From NCBI RefSeq assembly GCF_039962115.1, contig NZ_JAMPKJ010000003.1:118586-182585 (forward strand): a DNA stretch of 64,000 bases. The letters are read 5' to 3'. The notes beneath the pieces are model-generated. The model ran no database searches and was not told where the DNA came from. It saw nothing but the letters and a program-made list of their open reading frames with translations. This stretch comes from Funiculus sociatus GB2-C1 (lineage in GTDB: Bacteria > Cyanobacteriota > Cyanobacteriia > Cyanobacteriales > FACHB-T130). Numbering within the stretch: the first letter of the stretch is position 1; each line of letters opens with the position of its first letter. This document shows positions 1-9,446 of this stretch, piece by piece. A program made the translations under genes and the position numbers.

Positions 1-530
1 CGGGAGATCGGCAATCGCAATGGGGAAGCGAATTCTCTCATCGGGTTGGGCAATGCTTACCGTTTCCTCCGACAATACAAACGAGCAATTGATTACTATA
101 AGCAGTCCCTGGCAATAACACAGGAGATCGGCGATCGCAATGGGGAAGCGGCTTCTCTAAATAACTTGGGCAATGCTTACCGTTCTCTGGGACAATACCC
201 ACTCGCCATTGATTACCATCAGCAGTCCCTAGCAATATTTCGGGAGATTGGCGATCGTAATGGGGAAGCGAATTCTCTCATAGATTTGGGCAATGCTTAC
301 AATTCTCTGGGAAAATACTCACTAGCAATTGATTACCATCAGGAGTCTCTGGCAATATTCTCGGAGATTGGCGATCGCAATGGGGAAGCGGCTTGTCTCA
401 ATAATTTGGGCAGTTCTTACGATTCTCTGGGACAATACTCATTAGCAATTGATTACTACCAGCAGTCTCTGGCAATATTCCGGGAGATTGGCGACCGCAA
501 TGGGGAAGCGACTTCTTTATTTAATTTAGG
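1..530 (+). repeat. 120-bp tandem coding minisatellite
   Basis: Units begin at about 1, 121, 241, 361 and 481, each opening with a variant of GGGAGATCGGCGATCGCAA. The period is exactly 120 bp, one 40-residue TPR. Neighbouring units are nearly identical at the DNA level, which suggests recent expansion or homogenisation. The array continues upstream of the window. Confidence 0.85.
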
Positions 531-762
531 AAATGGCTTGGCAAAGCTAGGTCGAAAATCAGAAGCCATTGCTGCTTACCAAAATGCCCGCGATCTGTAT
601 CAAGCAATGGAACTAGATGCAGATGTCCAAGATGCTGACAATGCTATTCAGCGCCTTTCCAAAAAGACTAACATTTGGATGAGTTTGCCAAAAGCTATAG
701 TCAGCTTTTTATTGCGATGGGTTAATCGTTTATGGGGCCTGCTACACACCTTCCTCAGGTAG
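1..762 (+). CDS. TPR-repeat protein, 5' end outside the window
   Basis: The reading frame is open from base 1, so the gene starts upstream; the first in-window start-like codon (TTG at 46) lies inside a repeat and is probably not the true start. The protein is an array of 40-residue tetratricopeptide repeats of the kinesin-light-chain type. Each unit has the pattern SL.NLGNAY.SLGQY.LAIDY, then QQSLAIFREIGDRNGEA. The DNA repeats every 120 bp from 1 to about 530. A more diverged last repeat follows (LAKLGRKSEAIAAYQNA), and the end is a hydrophobic, basic tail (ISFLLRWVNRLWGLLHTFLR-like) that could touch a membrane. TPR arrays bind protein partners; the partner is unknown. Such genes in cyanobacteria often carry N-terminal NB-ARC or follow CHAT domains, but that part cannot be seen here. 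Confidence 0.85.
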   Translation, partial: REIGNRNGEANSLIGLGNAYRFLRQYKRAIDYYKQSLAITQEIGDRNGEAASLNNLGNAYRSLGQYPLAIDYHQQSLAIFREIGDRNGEANSLIDLGNAYNSLGKYSLAIDYHQESLAIFSEIGDRNGEAACLNNLGSSYDSLGQYSLAIDYYQQSLAIFREIGDRNGEATSLFNLGNGLAKLGRKSEAIAAYQNARDLYQAMELDADVQDADNAIQRLSKKTNIWMSLPKAIVSFLLRWVNRLWGLLHTFLR

Positions 763-880
763 CGATGAGTCAAAGACGATACCCCTTTTGCGTCTTCTGC
801 ACCTATCCGGTTTAACAAAAAATGCGATCGCCTTCGCTACACTAGCGCGTCTTTGTGGTTCAAATCATTGAATGCGATCG

Positions 881-1513
881 CTACCTGACCACCAATTCAC
901 CCAATCGCTTTAAGATACTCAGAACACTATACAACTCATTCCCCCGTCGATAGAGCGTGAATTCATCCGATAAGGCGTACTGTGGCGTGTCTTGCTTGGT
1001 GAGTTTTATAAATCTGAAATGACTGCCATTGCTGATAAATCCAAATGTTGGTTTATCACAATGAGGATTAGCTAACATATAAGCGAGTATTTGAGGTATT
1101 GCTATATCCAAAGAAAATAGCGGTCTTTTAGACTCGATCACCACCACCCATAGTTCACTTTGTAAAACTAAAATATCAATTTTTCCCTGCACTATAACTC
1201 CGTCTTCATCTTTATCTGAAATCGTTACAGATTTTTCTGTTTCAATTTCATAAGGTGGACGATAAAAGCCAGCTAGTTTCAGCAACGGAGAAAGTACCAC
1301 CATTTTCACTAAGTCTTCCAGCATGGGACGACGTTCGATTAAATGTAGATATTCCTCTTTAACTCCGTCCAAAAAATGCTGCTCTTCTGAGGTAATTTGA
1401 GGTAAATTATCTACCCATTCAGTAAAAAAATTCTTATTTTTAGAAGGTAATAAACCAAATTCGTTTTCTAAGCCCCGCAGGGTGATATCTTTAGCTTGAA
1501 TTGTTTGAACCAT
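881..1513 (-). CDS. PD-(D/E)XK-type protein related to the type I restriction HsdR N-terminal domain
   Basis: 210 aa, soluble. Residues about 55-180 resemble the stand-alone nuclease domain found at the N terminus of HsdR. The signature is GKIDILV followed about 12 residues later by VVVIESK, that is the D...ExK active-site set of the PD-(D/E)XK fold. A helical region with the conserved tyrosine-rich stretch FYRPPYEIE precedes it. No helicase, HsdM or HsdS gene is nearby, so it is not a complete type I system. Single-domain relatives are common in cyanobacteria and have no established function. Start: ATG at 1513. It is transcribed convergently with the TPR gene and lies downstream of the gcvP terminator. 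Confidence 0.8.
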   Translation of the reverse strand: MVQTIQAKDITLRGLENEFGLLPSKNKNFFTEWVDNLPQITSEEQHFLDGVKEEYLHLIERRPMLEDLVKMVVLSPLLKLAGFYRPPYEIETEKSVTISDKDEDGVIVQGKIDILVLQSELWVVVIESKRPLFSLDIAIPQILAYMLANPHCDKPTFGFISNGSHFRFIKLTKQDTPQYALSDEFTLYRRGNELYSVLSILKRLGELVVR

Positions 1514-1578
1514 ACGGCTATTGGTTATCAGCGTTATTTTATGAATTAATTGTAGCGATTAATAACCAATAACAAAAA

Positions 1579-1612
1579 TAGGGTTTTCTCGTTACTAACC
1601 GAGAAAACCCTA
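1579..1612 (-). terminator. Intrinsic terminator of gcvP
   Basis: Perfect 13-bp inverted repeat, TAGGGTTTTCTCG and its complement, with an 8-base loop. Read on the minus strand it is followed by a run of T (TTTTTG). It lies 22 bases past the gcvP stop codon. Confidence 0.85.
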
Positions 1613-1633
1613 CTTGATGTCAGCCTAAATGGA

Positions 1634-4537
1634 CTAGCCTTGTGAATAAGCTTCCATCGGGAGACAAGAGCAAACTAAATTGCGATCGCCAAAAGCATTA
1701 TCGATACGTCCGACAGCAGGCCAAAACTTGTGTTCGCGTGTCCAAGGCGCGGGGTAAGCAGCTTGTTCGCGAGAGTAAGGATGGTTCCATTCGGAAGTAA
1801 TCAGACTTTCTGCGGTATGAGGTGCATTCTTCAAGACATTATCTTGAGCATCTACTTTACCCGATTCAATTTCCTCTATCTCTTGACGAATAGATATCAT
1901 TGCATCGCAAAAACGGTCTAACTCTTCTTTCGATTCGCTTTCTGTTGGTTCCACCATCATCGTACCCGCGACAGGCCAAGAAACGGTAGGCGCGTGGAAA
2001 CCGTAGTCCATCAGACGCTTAGCGATGTCATCTACTTCGATTCCGGCGGATTTTTTGAGCGATCGCAAGTCTAAAATACACTCATGCGCCACTAAACCCG
2101 CTTTCCCCTTGTATAAAACTGGGTAGTAACTTTCTAAACGACGGGCGATGTAGTTAGCATTCAAAATTGCCACCTTGGTTGCATCCGTCAAACCCGCGCC
2201 ACCCATCATGGCGATGTACATCCAAGAAATCGTCAAGATGCTGGCGCTACCCCAAGGCGCAGCAGAAACAGCACCCATCGATTTTGGATTATTCGCATCC
2301 ATTTTGACAACAGAATGTCCAGGTAGGAATGGTACTAAATGCGGTGCGACACCAATGGGCCCCATACCAGGGCCACCGCCGCCGTGAGGGATGCAGAAAG
2401 TTTTATGCAAATTTAGGTGACAAACATCCGCGCCGAAGTCTCCCGGACGGCACAGCCCGACCTGAGCGTTCATATTCGCCCCGTCCATATAGACTTGTCC
2501 GCCGTTAGCATGGATAACATCGCAGATTTCCCGAATCGGTTCCTCGAATACGCCGTGAGTGGAGGGATATGTCACCATCAAGGCGGCGAGTTCGGACTTG
2601 TGTTTCTCGGCTTTAGCTTTAAGATCGTCTAAGTCAACATTGCCTTGAGTGTCGCAGTTAACTGGCACTACCTTCATCCCACACATCACCGCACTTGCAG
2701 GATTTGTTCCGTGCGCCGATTGGGGAATTAGACAGATATTGCGGTGTGTTTCGCCGCGACTTTCGTGATACTGACGAATTACTAAAAGTCCTGCATATTC
2801 CCCTTGAGAACCAGCATTCGGTTGCAGAGAAATTCCGGCAAAACCTGTGATTTGGGCTAACCATTCCTCAAGCTGTTGGAATAGAACTTGATAACCCCGC
2901 GTTTGCGAAAGGGGCGCGAAAGGATGAATTTTGCCAAATTCAGACCAAGTTACAGGTAGCATCTCAGATGTTGCATTCAGCTTCATCGTGCATGATCCCA
3001 AGGGAATCATAGATGTAGTTAAAGACAGATCCTTTGCTTGCAAACGGTGCATATAACGCAAAAGTTCTGTTTCTGAGTGATAGCGGTTAAAGACGGGATG
3101 AGTGAGATAGTTGCTGGTACGGGAGAAAGGGGAGTTAGATTTTGGTGCTAACTCTTCAACCGTGAAGGGTAGGGAATCGGAAAGGGCGAAAATCTCTAAT
3201 AAGTCGATGACATCTGCGACTGTAGTTGTTTCGTCTAGGGTAATCCCGATAGTTGTATCTATCCGCAGGTTAATTTGACGGGCTTGGCAACGTTGGAGAA
3301 TTTCTTTTAAGTTGCGATCGCGTAACTCTACGCACAATGTATCAAAATAATTCTCACTACCAATGCTGTAACCTAGTCGCTTCAGTCCTTCTGCCAGAAG
3401 TACAGTCAGATTATGAATATTTTCGGCAATATTTCTCAATCCTGCTGGCCCATGATAGACCGCATACATACCCGCCATCACCGCCAGTAGAACTTGGGCG
3501 GTACAAATGTTACTCGTAGCTTTATCGCGGCGGATATGCTGTTCGCGGGTTTGCAAGGCCAGACGCAGTGCAGGGTTTCCTTGGGAATCTTTAGAAACGC
3601 CGACAATTCGCCCCGGAACTTGTCGCTTATACTCTTCTTTGGTGGCAAAGTAAGCGGCATGAGGACCCCCATAGCCCAAGGGAATACCGAAGCGCTGAGT
3701 GCTTCCTACCGCGATATCAGCCCCAAATTCTCCAGGGGGTGTAAGCAGAGTTAAACTCAAGGGGTCGGCTGCGACTGTAACTAAGGCACCGACTGCATGA
3801 GCTTTTTCGACAAAACTCCGATAGTCGTAAATTGTGCCATCGCTGGCGGGATATTGCAAAAGTACGCCGAAAACTGGTTGCTGAAAGTCAAAGGTTTGAA
3901 AGTCGCCGACAATGACATCAATACCCAACGGTATCGCCCGTGTTTGCACGACTTCGATAGTTTGGGGATGACAGTCTTTTGAGACGAAGAACGCATTTGC
4001 CTTATTTTTGCAGATGCCATAGCTCATCGTCATCGCTTCGGCGGCGGCGGTTGCTTCATCAAGTAAGGAAGCATTGGCAATTTCCAAACCTGTGAGGTCT
4101 ATAATCATTGTCTGGAAATTCAGCAACGCTTCCAGACGACCTTGGGCAATTTCTGCTTGATAGGGAGTGTATGCTGTGTACCAGCCGGGATTCTCTAAGA
4201 TGTTGCGCTGTATGACAGGCGGGGTGATACAGTCGTGATAGCCCATGCCGATGTATGAGCGGAATACCTGATTTTTCGAGGCGATTTCTTTGAGGAGCGC
4301 GATCGCTGCGTACTCGCTTTTTGGTTCGGGTAACTGTAGACTTCCCCTAAGGCGGATCGTCTGCGAAACCGTCTTCTCAACCAGTGCATCAAGGTCTTTC
4401 AGCCCCAACACCTCCAGCATTTGCCCGACTTCATCGGGGTTTGGGCCAATATGCCTGTCTGCAAAAGAAATCGATTGCCTTATTCCTCCCATCACTTGCT
4501 GACGGCTAGACTGCGTTTGAGCGGTATAATATGCCAT
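1634..4537 (-). CDS. gcvP: Glycine dehydrogenase (decarboxylating), P-protein of the glycine cleavage system
   Basis: 967 aa, the usual length of the homodimeric P-protein. It decarboxylates glycine with pyridoxal phosphate and passes the aminomethyl group to the lipoyl arm of GcvH. The N-terminal half starts with FADRHIGP. The C-terminal half carries the PLP site [18 protein letters not shown] near residue 710, with the Schiff-base lysine in HKTF; the glycine-rich stretch GSQGEYAGL lies upstream. In cyanobacteria this cytosolic complex removes photorespiratory glycine. gcvH lies 143 bases upstream on the same strand, separated by a hairpin, so the two may be separate transcripts. The ATG at 4537 places FADRHIGP at residue 25, as expected. 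Confidence 0.98.
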   Translation of the reverse strand: MAYYTAQTQSSRQQVMGGIRQSISFADRHIGPNPDEVGQMLEVLGLKDLDALVEKTVSQTIRLRGSLQLPEPKSEYAAIALLKEIASKNQVFRSYIGMGYHDCITPPVIQRNILENPGWYTAYTPYQAEIAQGRLEALLNFQTMIIDLTGLEIANASLLDEATAAAEAMTMSYGICKNKANAFFVSKDCHPQTIEVVQTRAIPLGIDVIVGDFQTFDFQQPVFGVLLQYPASDGTIYDYRSFVEKAHAVGALVTVAADPLSLTLLTPPGEFGADIAVGSTQRFGIPLGYGGPHAAYFATKEEYKRQVPGRIVGVSKDSQGNPALRLALQTREQHIRRDKATSNICTAQVLLAVMAGMYAVYHGPAGLRNIAENIHNLTVLLAEGLKRLGYSIGSENYFDTLCVELRDRNLKEILQRCQARQINLRIDTTIGITLDETTTVADVIDLLEIFALSDSLPFTVEELAPKSNSPFSRTSNYLTHPVFNRYHSETELLRYMHRLQAKDLSLTTSMIPLGSCTMKLNATSEMLPVTWSEFGKIHPFAPLSQTRGYQVLFQQLEEWLAQITGFAGISLQPNAGSQGEYAGLLVIRQYHESRGETHRNICLIPQSAHGTNPASAVMCGMKVVPVNCDTQGNVDLDDLKAKAEKHKSELAALMVTYPSTHGVFEEPIREICDVIHANGGQVYMDGANMNAQVGLCRPGDFGADVCHLNLHKTFCIPHGGGGPGMGPIGVAPHLVPFLPGHSVVKMDANNPKSMGAVSAAPWGSASILTISWMYIAMMGGAGLTDATKVAILNANYIARRLESYYPVLYKGKAGLVAHECILDLRSLKKSAGIEVDDIAKRLMDYGFHAPTVSWPVAGTMMVEPTESESKEELDRFCDAMISIRQEIEEIESGKVDAQDNVLKNAPHTAESLITSEWNHPYSREQAAYPAPWTREHKFWPAVGRIDNAFGDRNLVCSCLPMEAYSQG

Positions 4538-4643
4538 TTGCTCTCCAGAATTGTCTGCTTATTACTTTGTAACAGTAATTTCAGAGTCAGGAGTTGGGAA
4601 AAGTTTGAAGTTTGAATGAAGAGAATGTTTTCAAAACTCAAAA

Positions 4644-4671
4644 CTAGAGACGCGATATATCGCGTCTCTAG
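4644..4671 (-). terminator. Perfect 28-bp palindrome behind gcvH
   Basis: Self-complementary sequence CTAGAGACGCGATA and its complement with no loop. It lies 10 bases past the gcvH stop codon, and on the minus strand it is followed by TTTTGAGTTTTG. It may act as a terminator. The same GAGACGCGAT...GCGTCTC sequence occurs in part at about 45781, so it may instead be a dispersed short palindrome. Confidence 0.6.
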
Positions 4672-4680
4672 GTAAAACTC

Positions 4681-5070
4681 TTATTCCCCTTCCACCTGGA
4701 CTCGATACTCATCCGCCGTCAGCGCTTCATCCAGTTCATCGGGGTCATTGATGCGAACTTTCAACAACCAACCCTCTCCATAAGGGTCTTCTCCCAGATG
4801 CTCTGGAGCTTCTACAATGACATCATTGCGCTCAATAACCGTACCGCTGATTGGCGCATACATATCTTCAACCGCTTTCACTGATTCAATTGTGCCAAAG
4901 CTGGCTCCCTTTTGCAGGGCATCGCCCACGTCTGGCAACTCCAAAAACACTATATCGCCCATCTGATCGACAGCAAAGGCACTAATGCCAATTGTGGCAA
5001 TTTCGCCTTCTAGCCGCACATACTCGTGGGAGTCTAAATACTTCAAGTCATCAGGGTATTCCAGAGCCAT
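4681..5070 (-). CDS. gcvH: Glycine cleavage system H protein
   Basis: 129 aa, full length. This is the lipoyl carrier that shuttles the aminomethyl group between the P-, T- and L-proteins. The lipoylation site is lysine 65 in [16 protein letters not shown], the conserved ESVKA motif. The start is supported by GAGGAAG a few bases before the ATG on the minus strand. It faces the divergent hydrolase gene across an 81-base spacer, which should hold both promoters. gcvP follows in the same direction. The L-protein (lipoamide dehydrogenase) is not in this window. Confidence 0.97.
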   Translation of the reverse strand: MALEYPDDLKYLDSHEYVRLEGEIATIGISAFAVDQMGDIVFLELPDVGDALQKGASFGTIESVKAVEDMYAPISGTVIERNDVIVEAPEHLGEDPYGEGWLLKVRINDPDELDEALTADEYRVQVEGE

Positions 5071-5151
5071 CTCACTTCCTCATCAGTACGCTGAAACTAG
5101 CTTAAGTTAGCCATTAAGTTTACAGCTTTCAGACTTAGAATCAGCACAATT

Positions 5152-5982
5152 ATGGATAAACAAAAGCTCTATCGTCTACTATTTGGCGAATTTTCCTTGA
5201 AAAGGCTGGCCTTTTCGGCAATCTTTATCTATGCTTTTCTTTGCTTCTATGCCTACTTTTTTTCGGACAGGATGATTTTTCTGCCGCAACCCTCTAGCTA
5301 TCAGGACAGTAGGGAGATTATCAAGCTAACGACTGCGGATGGCGTGAAAATCTCAGCGGTGCATCTGCCTAATCCTAGCGCTACCTACACAATCCTATAC
5401 AGCCACGGCAATGCGGAAGACCTGGGAGACAGTCTACCGGGTTTAAGAGAACTGCGGGATATGGGCTTTGCTGTCTTTAGCTACGATTATCGCGGTTATG
5501 GCACCAGTCAGGGAACTCCCACTGAGAGTAATGTTTATCGGGATATTGATGCCGCCTATAATTATCTAACTCAGCAGTTGGGTGTCCCCCCAAATCGGAT
5601 TATTGTCTATGGGCGTTCTGTGGGTAGTGGCCCGGCTGTTGATTTGGCTTCTCGCAAGGCTGTTGCTGGTTTAATTTTGGAAACTCCATTTCTTAGCACG
5701 TTTCGGGTGGTGACGCAGATTCCGATTGTGCCTTTTGATAAGTTTAATAATATTAGCAAGATTAAAAAGGTGCTTGCTCCAGTGCTGGTGATGCACGGGA
5801 GGCGGGACGAAGTTGTACCATTTTGGCACGGGGAGCAACTTTTTGCCGCAGCAAATGAACCCAAGCGCTCTTTTTGGGTGGATAGTGCACGTCACGATGA
5901 TCTAGCGTCGGTTGCTGGCGAGTCGTATGCGAAAACTTTGCGGGAGTTTGCCCAGTCTATTTCTCTGGGTAAGAGTTTCTGA
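5152..5982 (+). CDS. Membrane-anchored alpha/beta hydrolase (BEM46/ABHD17-like)
   Basis: 276 aa. Residues 18-40 form one hydrophobic segment that should anchor the protein in the membrane, and the hydrolase domain follows. The catalytic triad can be read as Ser156 in GRSVGSG, Asp219 in HGRRDEVVP and His248 in ARHDD; YSHGNAED is the oxyanion-hole region. Relatives include serine esterases and lipases of the BEM46 group; the substrate is unknown. The gene interrupts the gcv cluster on the opposite strand, and no functional link to glycine metabolism is evident. A short inverted-repeat element begins three bases after its stop codon. Confidence 0.88.
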   Translation: MDKQKLYRLLFGEFSLKRLAFSAIFIYAFLCFYAYFFSDRMIFLPQPSSYQDSREIIKLTTADGVKISAVHLPNPSATYTILYSHGNAEDLGDSLPGLRELRDMGFAVFSYDYRGYGTSQGTPTESNVYRDIDAAYNYLTQQLGVPPNRIIVYGRSVGSGPAVDLASRKAVAGLILETPFLSTFRVVTQIPIVPFDKFNNISKIKKVLAPVLVMHGRRDEVVPFWHGEQLFAAANEPKRSFWVDSARHDDLASVAGESYAKTLREFAQSISLGKSF

Positions 5983-5985
5983 CTG

Positions 5986-6134
5986 GGGATGTCTGAGAAG
6001 TGTCAAAAGTTACTTTGATCCCCCTAAATCCCCCTTAAAAAGGGGGACTTTGAGAAGATTCTCCCGCCTTTTTAAGGGGGGCTGGGGGGGATCTGACCGT
6101 TTAAGCATTTCGATTATGACTTTTCAGACATCCT
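5986..6134. mobile_element. 149-bp MITE-like element, copy 1
   Basis: The left end reads GGGATGTCTGAGAAGTGTCA and the right end CTTTTCAGACATCCT, which are imperfect terminal inverted repeats. The interior contains complementary runs (CCCCCTTAAAAAGGGGG and a variant). A second copy with the same ends and similar interior lies at 11476-11626. There is no open frame. No clear target duplication remains around this copy. Mobility by a transposase encoded elsewhere is inferred. Confidence 0.7.
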
Positions 6135-6186
6135 CTTAACGAGTAACGAGTAACTATTCGACTCAGCACTAGAAGCAGAGGCACTT

Positions 6187-7326
6187 TTACTTGCTGGAGA
6201 GACGAGTAGGGGAACGATAAAAAGGTTTCTTGACAACAACCGCTGGATATGATTTACCCCGGACTTCCACCTCTAGCTGCTGCCCAATCTGCGCTAAATT
6301 CGTGGGAACATAGGCAAGGGCAATTGGTTGCCCTAAAGTTGGTGCTAGCGTACCGCTGGTGACAACACCCACAGCTTCACCGTTATGCAGCACCGGGTAG
6401 CCATGACGGGCGATGTAACGCCCTTGCATTTGCAACCCTACCAGACGGCGTTCTACTCCATTAGCTTTTTGTTGTTCCAGCGCCTCTCGCCCGATAAAGT
6501 CGCCTTTGCTATCGAGGTGAACTACCCAACCCAAACCAGCTTCTAAGGGCGTGGTGCTTTCATCAATATCTTGCCCATAAAGTGCCATTGCTGCTTCTAG
6601 GCGCAGGGTATCTCTAGCGCCGAGTCCGCAGGGAACCACACCAGCTGCTACAAGATTTCGCCACAATTCTACCCCTACTTCTGGGTCTACCATCACTTCA
6701 AACCCATCCTCGCCTGTATAGCCAGTCCGGGCAATAAAGGCTGGCTGTTCGAGTATGGTTGTGTCGAGATGCCCAAATGCCTTAATCGGTGTCAAATCAT
6801 CTTTGACAAATTGCTGTAAAAATGCGATCGCTTTCGGCCCCTGAACAGCAATCAAAACTTTCGCTACTGACAAATCCTCGAAATCAACTGGGTAAGATTC
6901 CAACTGTGCAAACACCCAAGCTTTGTCTCTGGATCTGGTGGCGGCGTTGACTATCATTACTCCCCGCTGTTCGCCGTTGTCTTCGCCTTGATAGTAGAAA
7001 ATTATGTCGTCCAAAATCCCACCTTGAGGATTTAGCAGGACGGTATACTGAGATTCACCGGGTTTCAGGCGGCTAAGATCCGAGGGAACTAGCGGCTGGA
7101 GGTGGGAAATTAGCTGTTTCCCTTTGAAGGTAAATTTGCCCATGTGGGAGATGTCGAACATCCCCGCTGAGGTGCGAACTGCCTGGTGTTCTTGGGCAAT
7201 GCCGATGTATTGTACTGCCATCTCCCACCCGGCAAAGGCGGTGAGTCGGGCTTTTTGTTCTAGGGCGAGTTGATATAGGGGAGTTCGGGCGATCGCTGTC
7301 TCTGGATGCAGTTCTTCGGTAGCCAC
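6187..7326 (-). CDS. gcvT: Aminomethyltransferase, T-protein of the glycine cleavage system
   Basis: 379 aa, standard length. It transfers the one-carbon unit from aminomethyl-GcvH to tetrahydrofolate and releases ammonia. Recognisable GcvT stretches are TPLYQLALEQKARLTAFAGW at the N terminus, FDISHMGKF, YTVLLNPQGGILDD, ARTGYTGEDGFEV and CGLGARDTLRLEA (folate site), and the end has VKKPFYRSPTRL. Start: ATG at 7326, with no better alternative. It is separated from gcvH/gcvP by the hydrolase gene and the MITE-like element, so it probably has its own promoter in 7327-7472. No glycine riboswitch was recognised there. Confidence 0.97.
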   Translation of the reverse strand: MATEELHPETAIARTPLYQLALEQKARLTAFAGWEMAVQYIGIAQEHQAVRTSAGMFDISHMGKFTFKGKQLISHLQPLVPSDLSRLKPGESQYTVLLNPQGGILDDIIFYYQGEDNGEQRGVMIVNAATRSRDKAWVFAQLESYPVDFEDLSVAKVLIAVQGPKAIAFLQQFVKDDLTPIKAFGHLDTTILEQPAFIARTGYTGEDGFEVMVDPEVGVELWRNLVAAGVVPCGLGARDTLRLEAAMALYGQDIDESTTPLEAGLGWVVHLDSKGDFIGREALEQQKANGVERRLVGLQMQGRYIARHGYPVLHNGEAVGVVTSGTLAPTLGQPIALAYVPTNLAQIGQQLEVEVRGKSYPAVVVKKPFYRSPTRLSSK

Positions 7327-7442
7327 AGCTGGTTATTCCGTCGCAGGTGATTATCTTTATCCTACGAGATGCCTGCATCTTCATCAGTGTAGAAAAAGGA
7401 TTAATGTAACGGCTTTCAGCAGATTTGCTCTTGATGAAAGCC

Positions 7443-7465
7443 CCGGCGATTACAAACATCGCCGG
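7443..7465 (-). terminator. Hairpin behind the patatin gene
   Basis: Perfect 8-bp GC-rich stem (CCGGCGAT with its complement, 7-base loop) just past the stop codon of the minus-strand patatin gene. The T run after it is weak (GGGGCTTTCATC), so it is a probable rather than strong terminator. Confidence 0.55.
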
Positions 7466-7472
7466 ATATTTA

Positions 7473-8450
7473 TTAATTAGCTGCTGATAACAACTGATTG
7501 CTAAGCATCTGCAAATTCTCTTCATTATCATTAATGATGCTTTCGGCTTGCAGTTTTAAGGCGCGAATATTTTCCTTACTTGCATCATCCATGTGATCGC
7601 CGCGTTCGGTCAGTCTTGTCTGAAAGCGATAGTAACGACGTTGATCTTTTACGGGAGGAAGTAACTGTTTGAGTTGGTAATGTACGGTGTCGCTGACTCC
7701 ATCAAAAGTTACATGGATGATCGGCTGCGCCCATTGGAGAAGTCCCCAGTCTTTCACCTTCTCATAGGGCAGAATTGTGGTTAGTTCTCCAGTACCAATT
7801 GAGACAATTAGAAAATCATTTGCATCTGGATAGTTAATTTTTGCTTGAACATATGCACACATGGCGGGATTGTTAGCAAAAACGCCACCGTCAATTAAGG
7901 CATAGTAATCTGTCAAGTCATTTGTTTCCAGTTTCAGGGGTTCAAAATATGTTGGAGCGGCGGAAGTTGCCCGTGCCACTTTTTTCATAGGAAAATTGTG
8001 GCAGTCTGGGGTTTTTCTGGCTTTGGTGCGTTTGAAGAAGTAAGGGCGGCGCAATTCAATATCATAACTGGGAATCAATATTTCTGTCAGCGCTTCGCCA
8101 ATCATGGTTTCCCCAAAGTATTCTTGTAAAACTCTTTCTATCCCATCTGAGGGATATTTTTCGTCTTGTAAATTTTTGAGTTTAGTAAAATTAGACTGAG
8201 GAAAAATGCGGCTTCCTTCTTTTTCGTAAAGTCTGACTAAATTTGCGGCAGGATGTTCAGGCTTCCCTCGCCCGTTGGGTTTAGTAAGCCCTAAAGCCAA
8301 AATCCCCCCGGTTGAAGTACCCGCAATCAGATGGAAAAGCTCTGCAATCGGCTTTGATGTTATATGTTCAATATTGGCTAAAATCATAGCCGGAATGATG
8401 CCGCGAATACCGCCTCCATCAATTGACAATATTTTGATTAATCTAGACAT
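7473..8450 (-). CDS. Patatin-like phospholipase
   Basis: 325 aa with the complete catalytic set of the patatin family. The oxyanion hole is DGGGIRG (residues 11-17). The nucleophile is Ser46 in GTSTGG and the aspartate is Asp187 in IDGGVFANNP, giving the Ser-Asp dyad. Members hydrolyse acyl chains from phospholipids or galactolipids. There is no signal peptide, so it should act in the cytosol or on membrane surfaces. The gene stands alone with a hairpin behind it. Some bacterial patatin-like proteins are effectors of anti-phage systems, but no nucleotide cyclase or sensor gene is adjacent, so a metabolic role is the simpler reading. Confidence 0.93.
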   Translation of the reverse strand: MSRLIKILSIDGGGIRGIIPAMILANIEHITSKPIAELFHLIAGTSTGGILALGLTKPNGRGKPEHPAANLVRLYEKEGSRIFPQSNFTKLKNLQDEKYPSDGIERVLQEYFGETMIGEALTEILIPSYDIELRRPYFFKRTKARKTPDCHNFPMKKVARATSAAPTYFEPLKLETNDLTDYYALIDGGVFANNPAMCAYVQAKINYPDANDFLIVSIGTGELTTILPYEKVKDWGLLQWAQPIIHVTFDGVSDTVHYQLKQLLPPVKDQRRYYRFQTRLTERGDHMDDASKENIRALKLQAESIINDNEENLQMLSNQLLSAAN

Positions 8451-8571
8451 GATGCACTCCTAATTCTCTTAGTATTAAATCATTTATTTACAGGAAATGG
8501 TATTGGTTGCAGATAATGCGATCACAATTTAATTTTTGTTATATAAATTCAAGGTGTGGGTGCAATACATC

Positions 8572-8602
8572 TGTAGGGATATGGCATTGCCATGTCCCCG
8601 AA
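8572..8602. repeat. Short palindrome, GTAGGG...TGCCATGTCCC type
   Basis: TGTAGGGATATGGCA, one base, then TGCCATGTCCC. It is a slightly degraded copy of the perfect palindrome at 12386-12416. It is probably a dispersed REP-like element. Confidence 0.6.
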
Positions 8603-8681
8603 CATCAAAATACTGAGAAAAGCTATAGTTTATTCAGCAAAAGATAAAATTAAGTAAAAATGTCCGACTAAAGTCAAGGGC

Positions 8682-8745
8682 GAACAAACAAAGCCTGCCA
8701 ACGCAGGCTAATAATATAAAGCCGTTGCGTTAGCAGGCTTTGTTC
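8682..8745. repeat. Interrupted inverted repeat
   Basis: The left arm begins GAACAAACAAAGCCTGC and the right arm ends GCAGGCTTTGTTC, with secondary GCAGGCT/AGCC pairing inside. This 64-base structure could fold into a long hairpin. It resembles small non-autonomous inverted-repeat elements of cyanobacteria. Confidence 0.6.
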
Positions 8746-8882
8746 CATCAAGGCTTCTAGCCTGTAGACTTATATTTGCTCTCATAGGGATGCTCCCTAT
8801 TCATTTACGCATGGTAGTATTAAATATTTCAATATAACCTGTTGAGCCTTGCTGGTCGCTATCTATTGAGGATGATTGGGTT

Positions 8883-9362
8883 TTGGCAGTTTTAAAAATT
8901 TACCCTCACCATTTGCAAGCCATTCGCACTCATGCTGAAAGCAGCTATCCTAATGAGTGCTGCGGCTTGTTACTGGGATTGGCTAGGGATGAGAAAATCG
9001 TTGCGGAAGTGATACCAACCCAGAACAGTTGGGATGCAGAAGCAGCCCAAGCGTTCGCTGCGATCGCGGGTTCGGATAAACTAGGTAGTAGCAAAAGAGA
9101 TAGATACGCGATCGCACCACTAGATATCCTAAAAGCTCAGAGGGAAGGACGCGATCGCTCTTTTGATATCATCGGCATATACCATTCCCACCCCGACCAT
9201 CCAGCAGTTCCCTCAGAATTTGATCGAGCCTGCGCTTGGTCAGTATACTCTTATATTATTGTCTCTGTGCTACAAGGCAAAGCTGGCGACCTGTGTAACT
9301 GGAGTCTGGACGATGCACACCAGTTTCAGCCAGAAGAAATGATTACGGTAGAAATAACCTAG
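8883..9362 (+). CDS. JAMM/MPN+ metallopeptidase (M67 family, Mec+-like)
   Basis: 159 aa, soluble. The zinc-peptidase JAMM motif is complete: Glu25 in NECCGL, then His101 and His103 in HSHPDHPAVPSEFD with Ser111 and Asp114. Bacterial members such as Mec+ of Mycobacterium trim residues from the C terminus of ubiquitin-like sulfur carrier proteins. The E1-like MoeZ gene follows 84 bases downstream on the same strand, which matches that role. No ubiquitin-fold carrier (ThiS, MoaD or CysO type) is encoded in between. The start is taken as the TTG at 8883 because no in-frame ATG lies before the conserved N terminus. Confidence 0.9.
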   Translation: MAVLKIYPHHLQAIRTHAESSYPNECCGLLLGLARDEKIVAEVIPTQNSWDAEAAQAFAAIAGSDKLGSSKRDRYAIAPLDILKAQREGRDRSFDIIGIYHSHPDHPAVPSEFDRACAWSVYSYIIVSVLQGKAGDLCNWSLDDAHQFQPEEMITVEIT

Positions 9363-9446
9363 ATTAAAAACTATTAAGACACAAAGATACAAAGACTATT
9401 GTATTTTTGATAGGCTGTTAACTCTGTCTGCCCTCACTGAAAGGTC

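Larger units (their letters stand above)
8451..8882. other. Gene-free spacer with palindromic repeats
   Basis: 432 bases between two divergent genes. It holds a GTAGGG-type palindrome (8572-8602) and a long interrupted inverted repeat (8682-8745). The remainder is AT-rich and probably contains the two promoters. No coding remnant was seen. Confidence 0.6.

Noticed and set aside
38..235. Minus-strand frame across the TPR repeats
   Set aside because: It is the antisense of the 120-bp repeats and itself repeats; the TPR reading is a known protein family.
881..1513. Complete type I restriction system
   Set aside because: Only an HsdR N-terminal-like domain is present; no helicase, methylase or specificity subunit is adjacent.
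7327..7472. Possible glycine riboswitch before gcvT
   Set aside because: The spacer lacks recognisable glycine-aptamer signatures and has a hairpin that belongs to the patatin gene end.
7473..8450. CBASS-type anti-phage effector (patatin phospholipase)
   Set aside because: No nucleotide cyclase or accessory gene lies next to it; the neighbours are metabolic genes.
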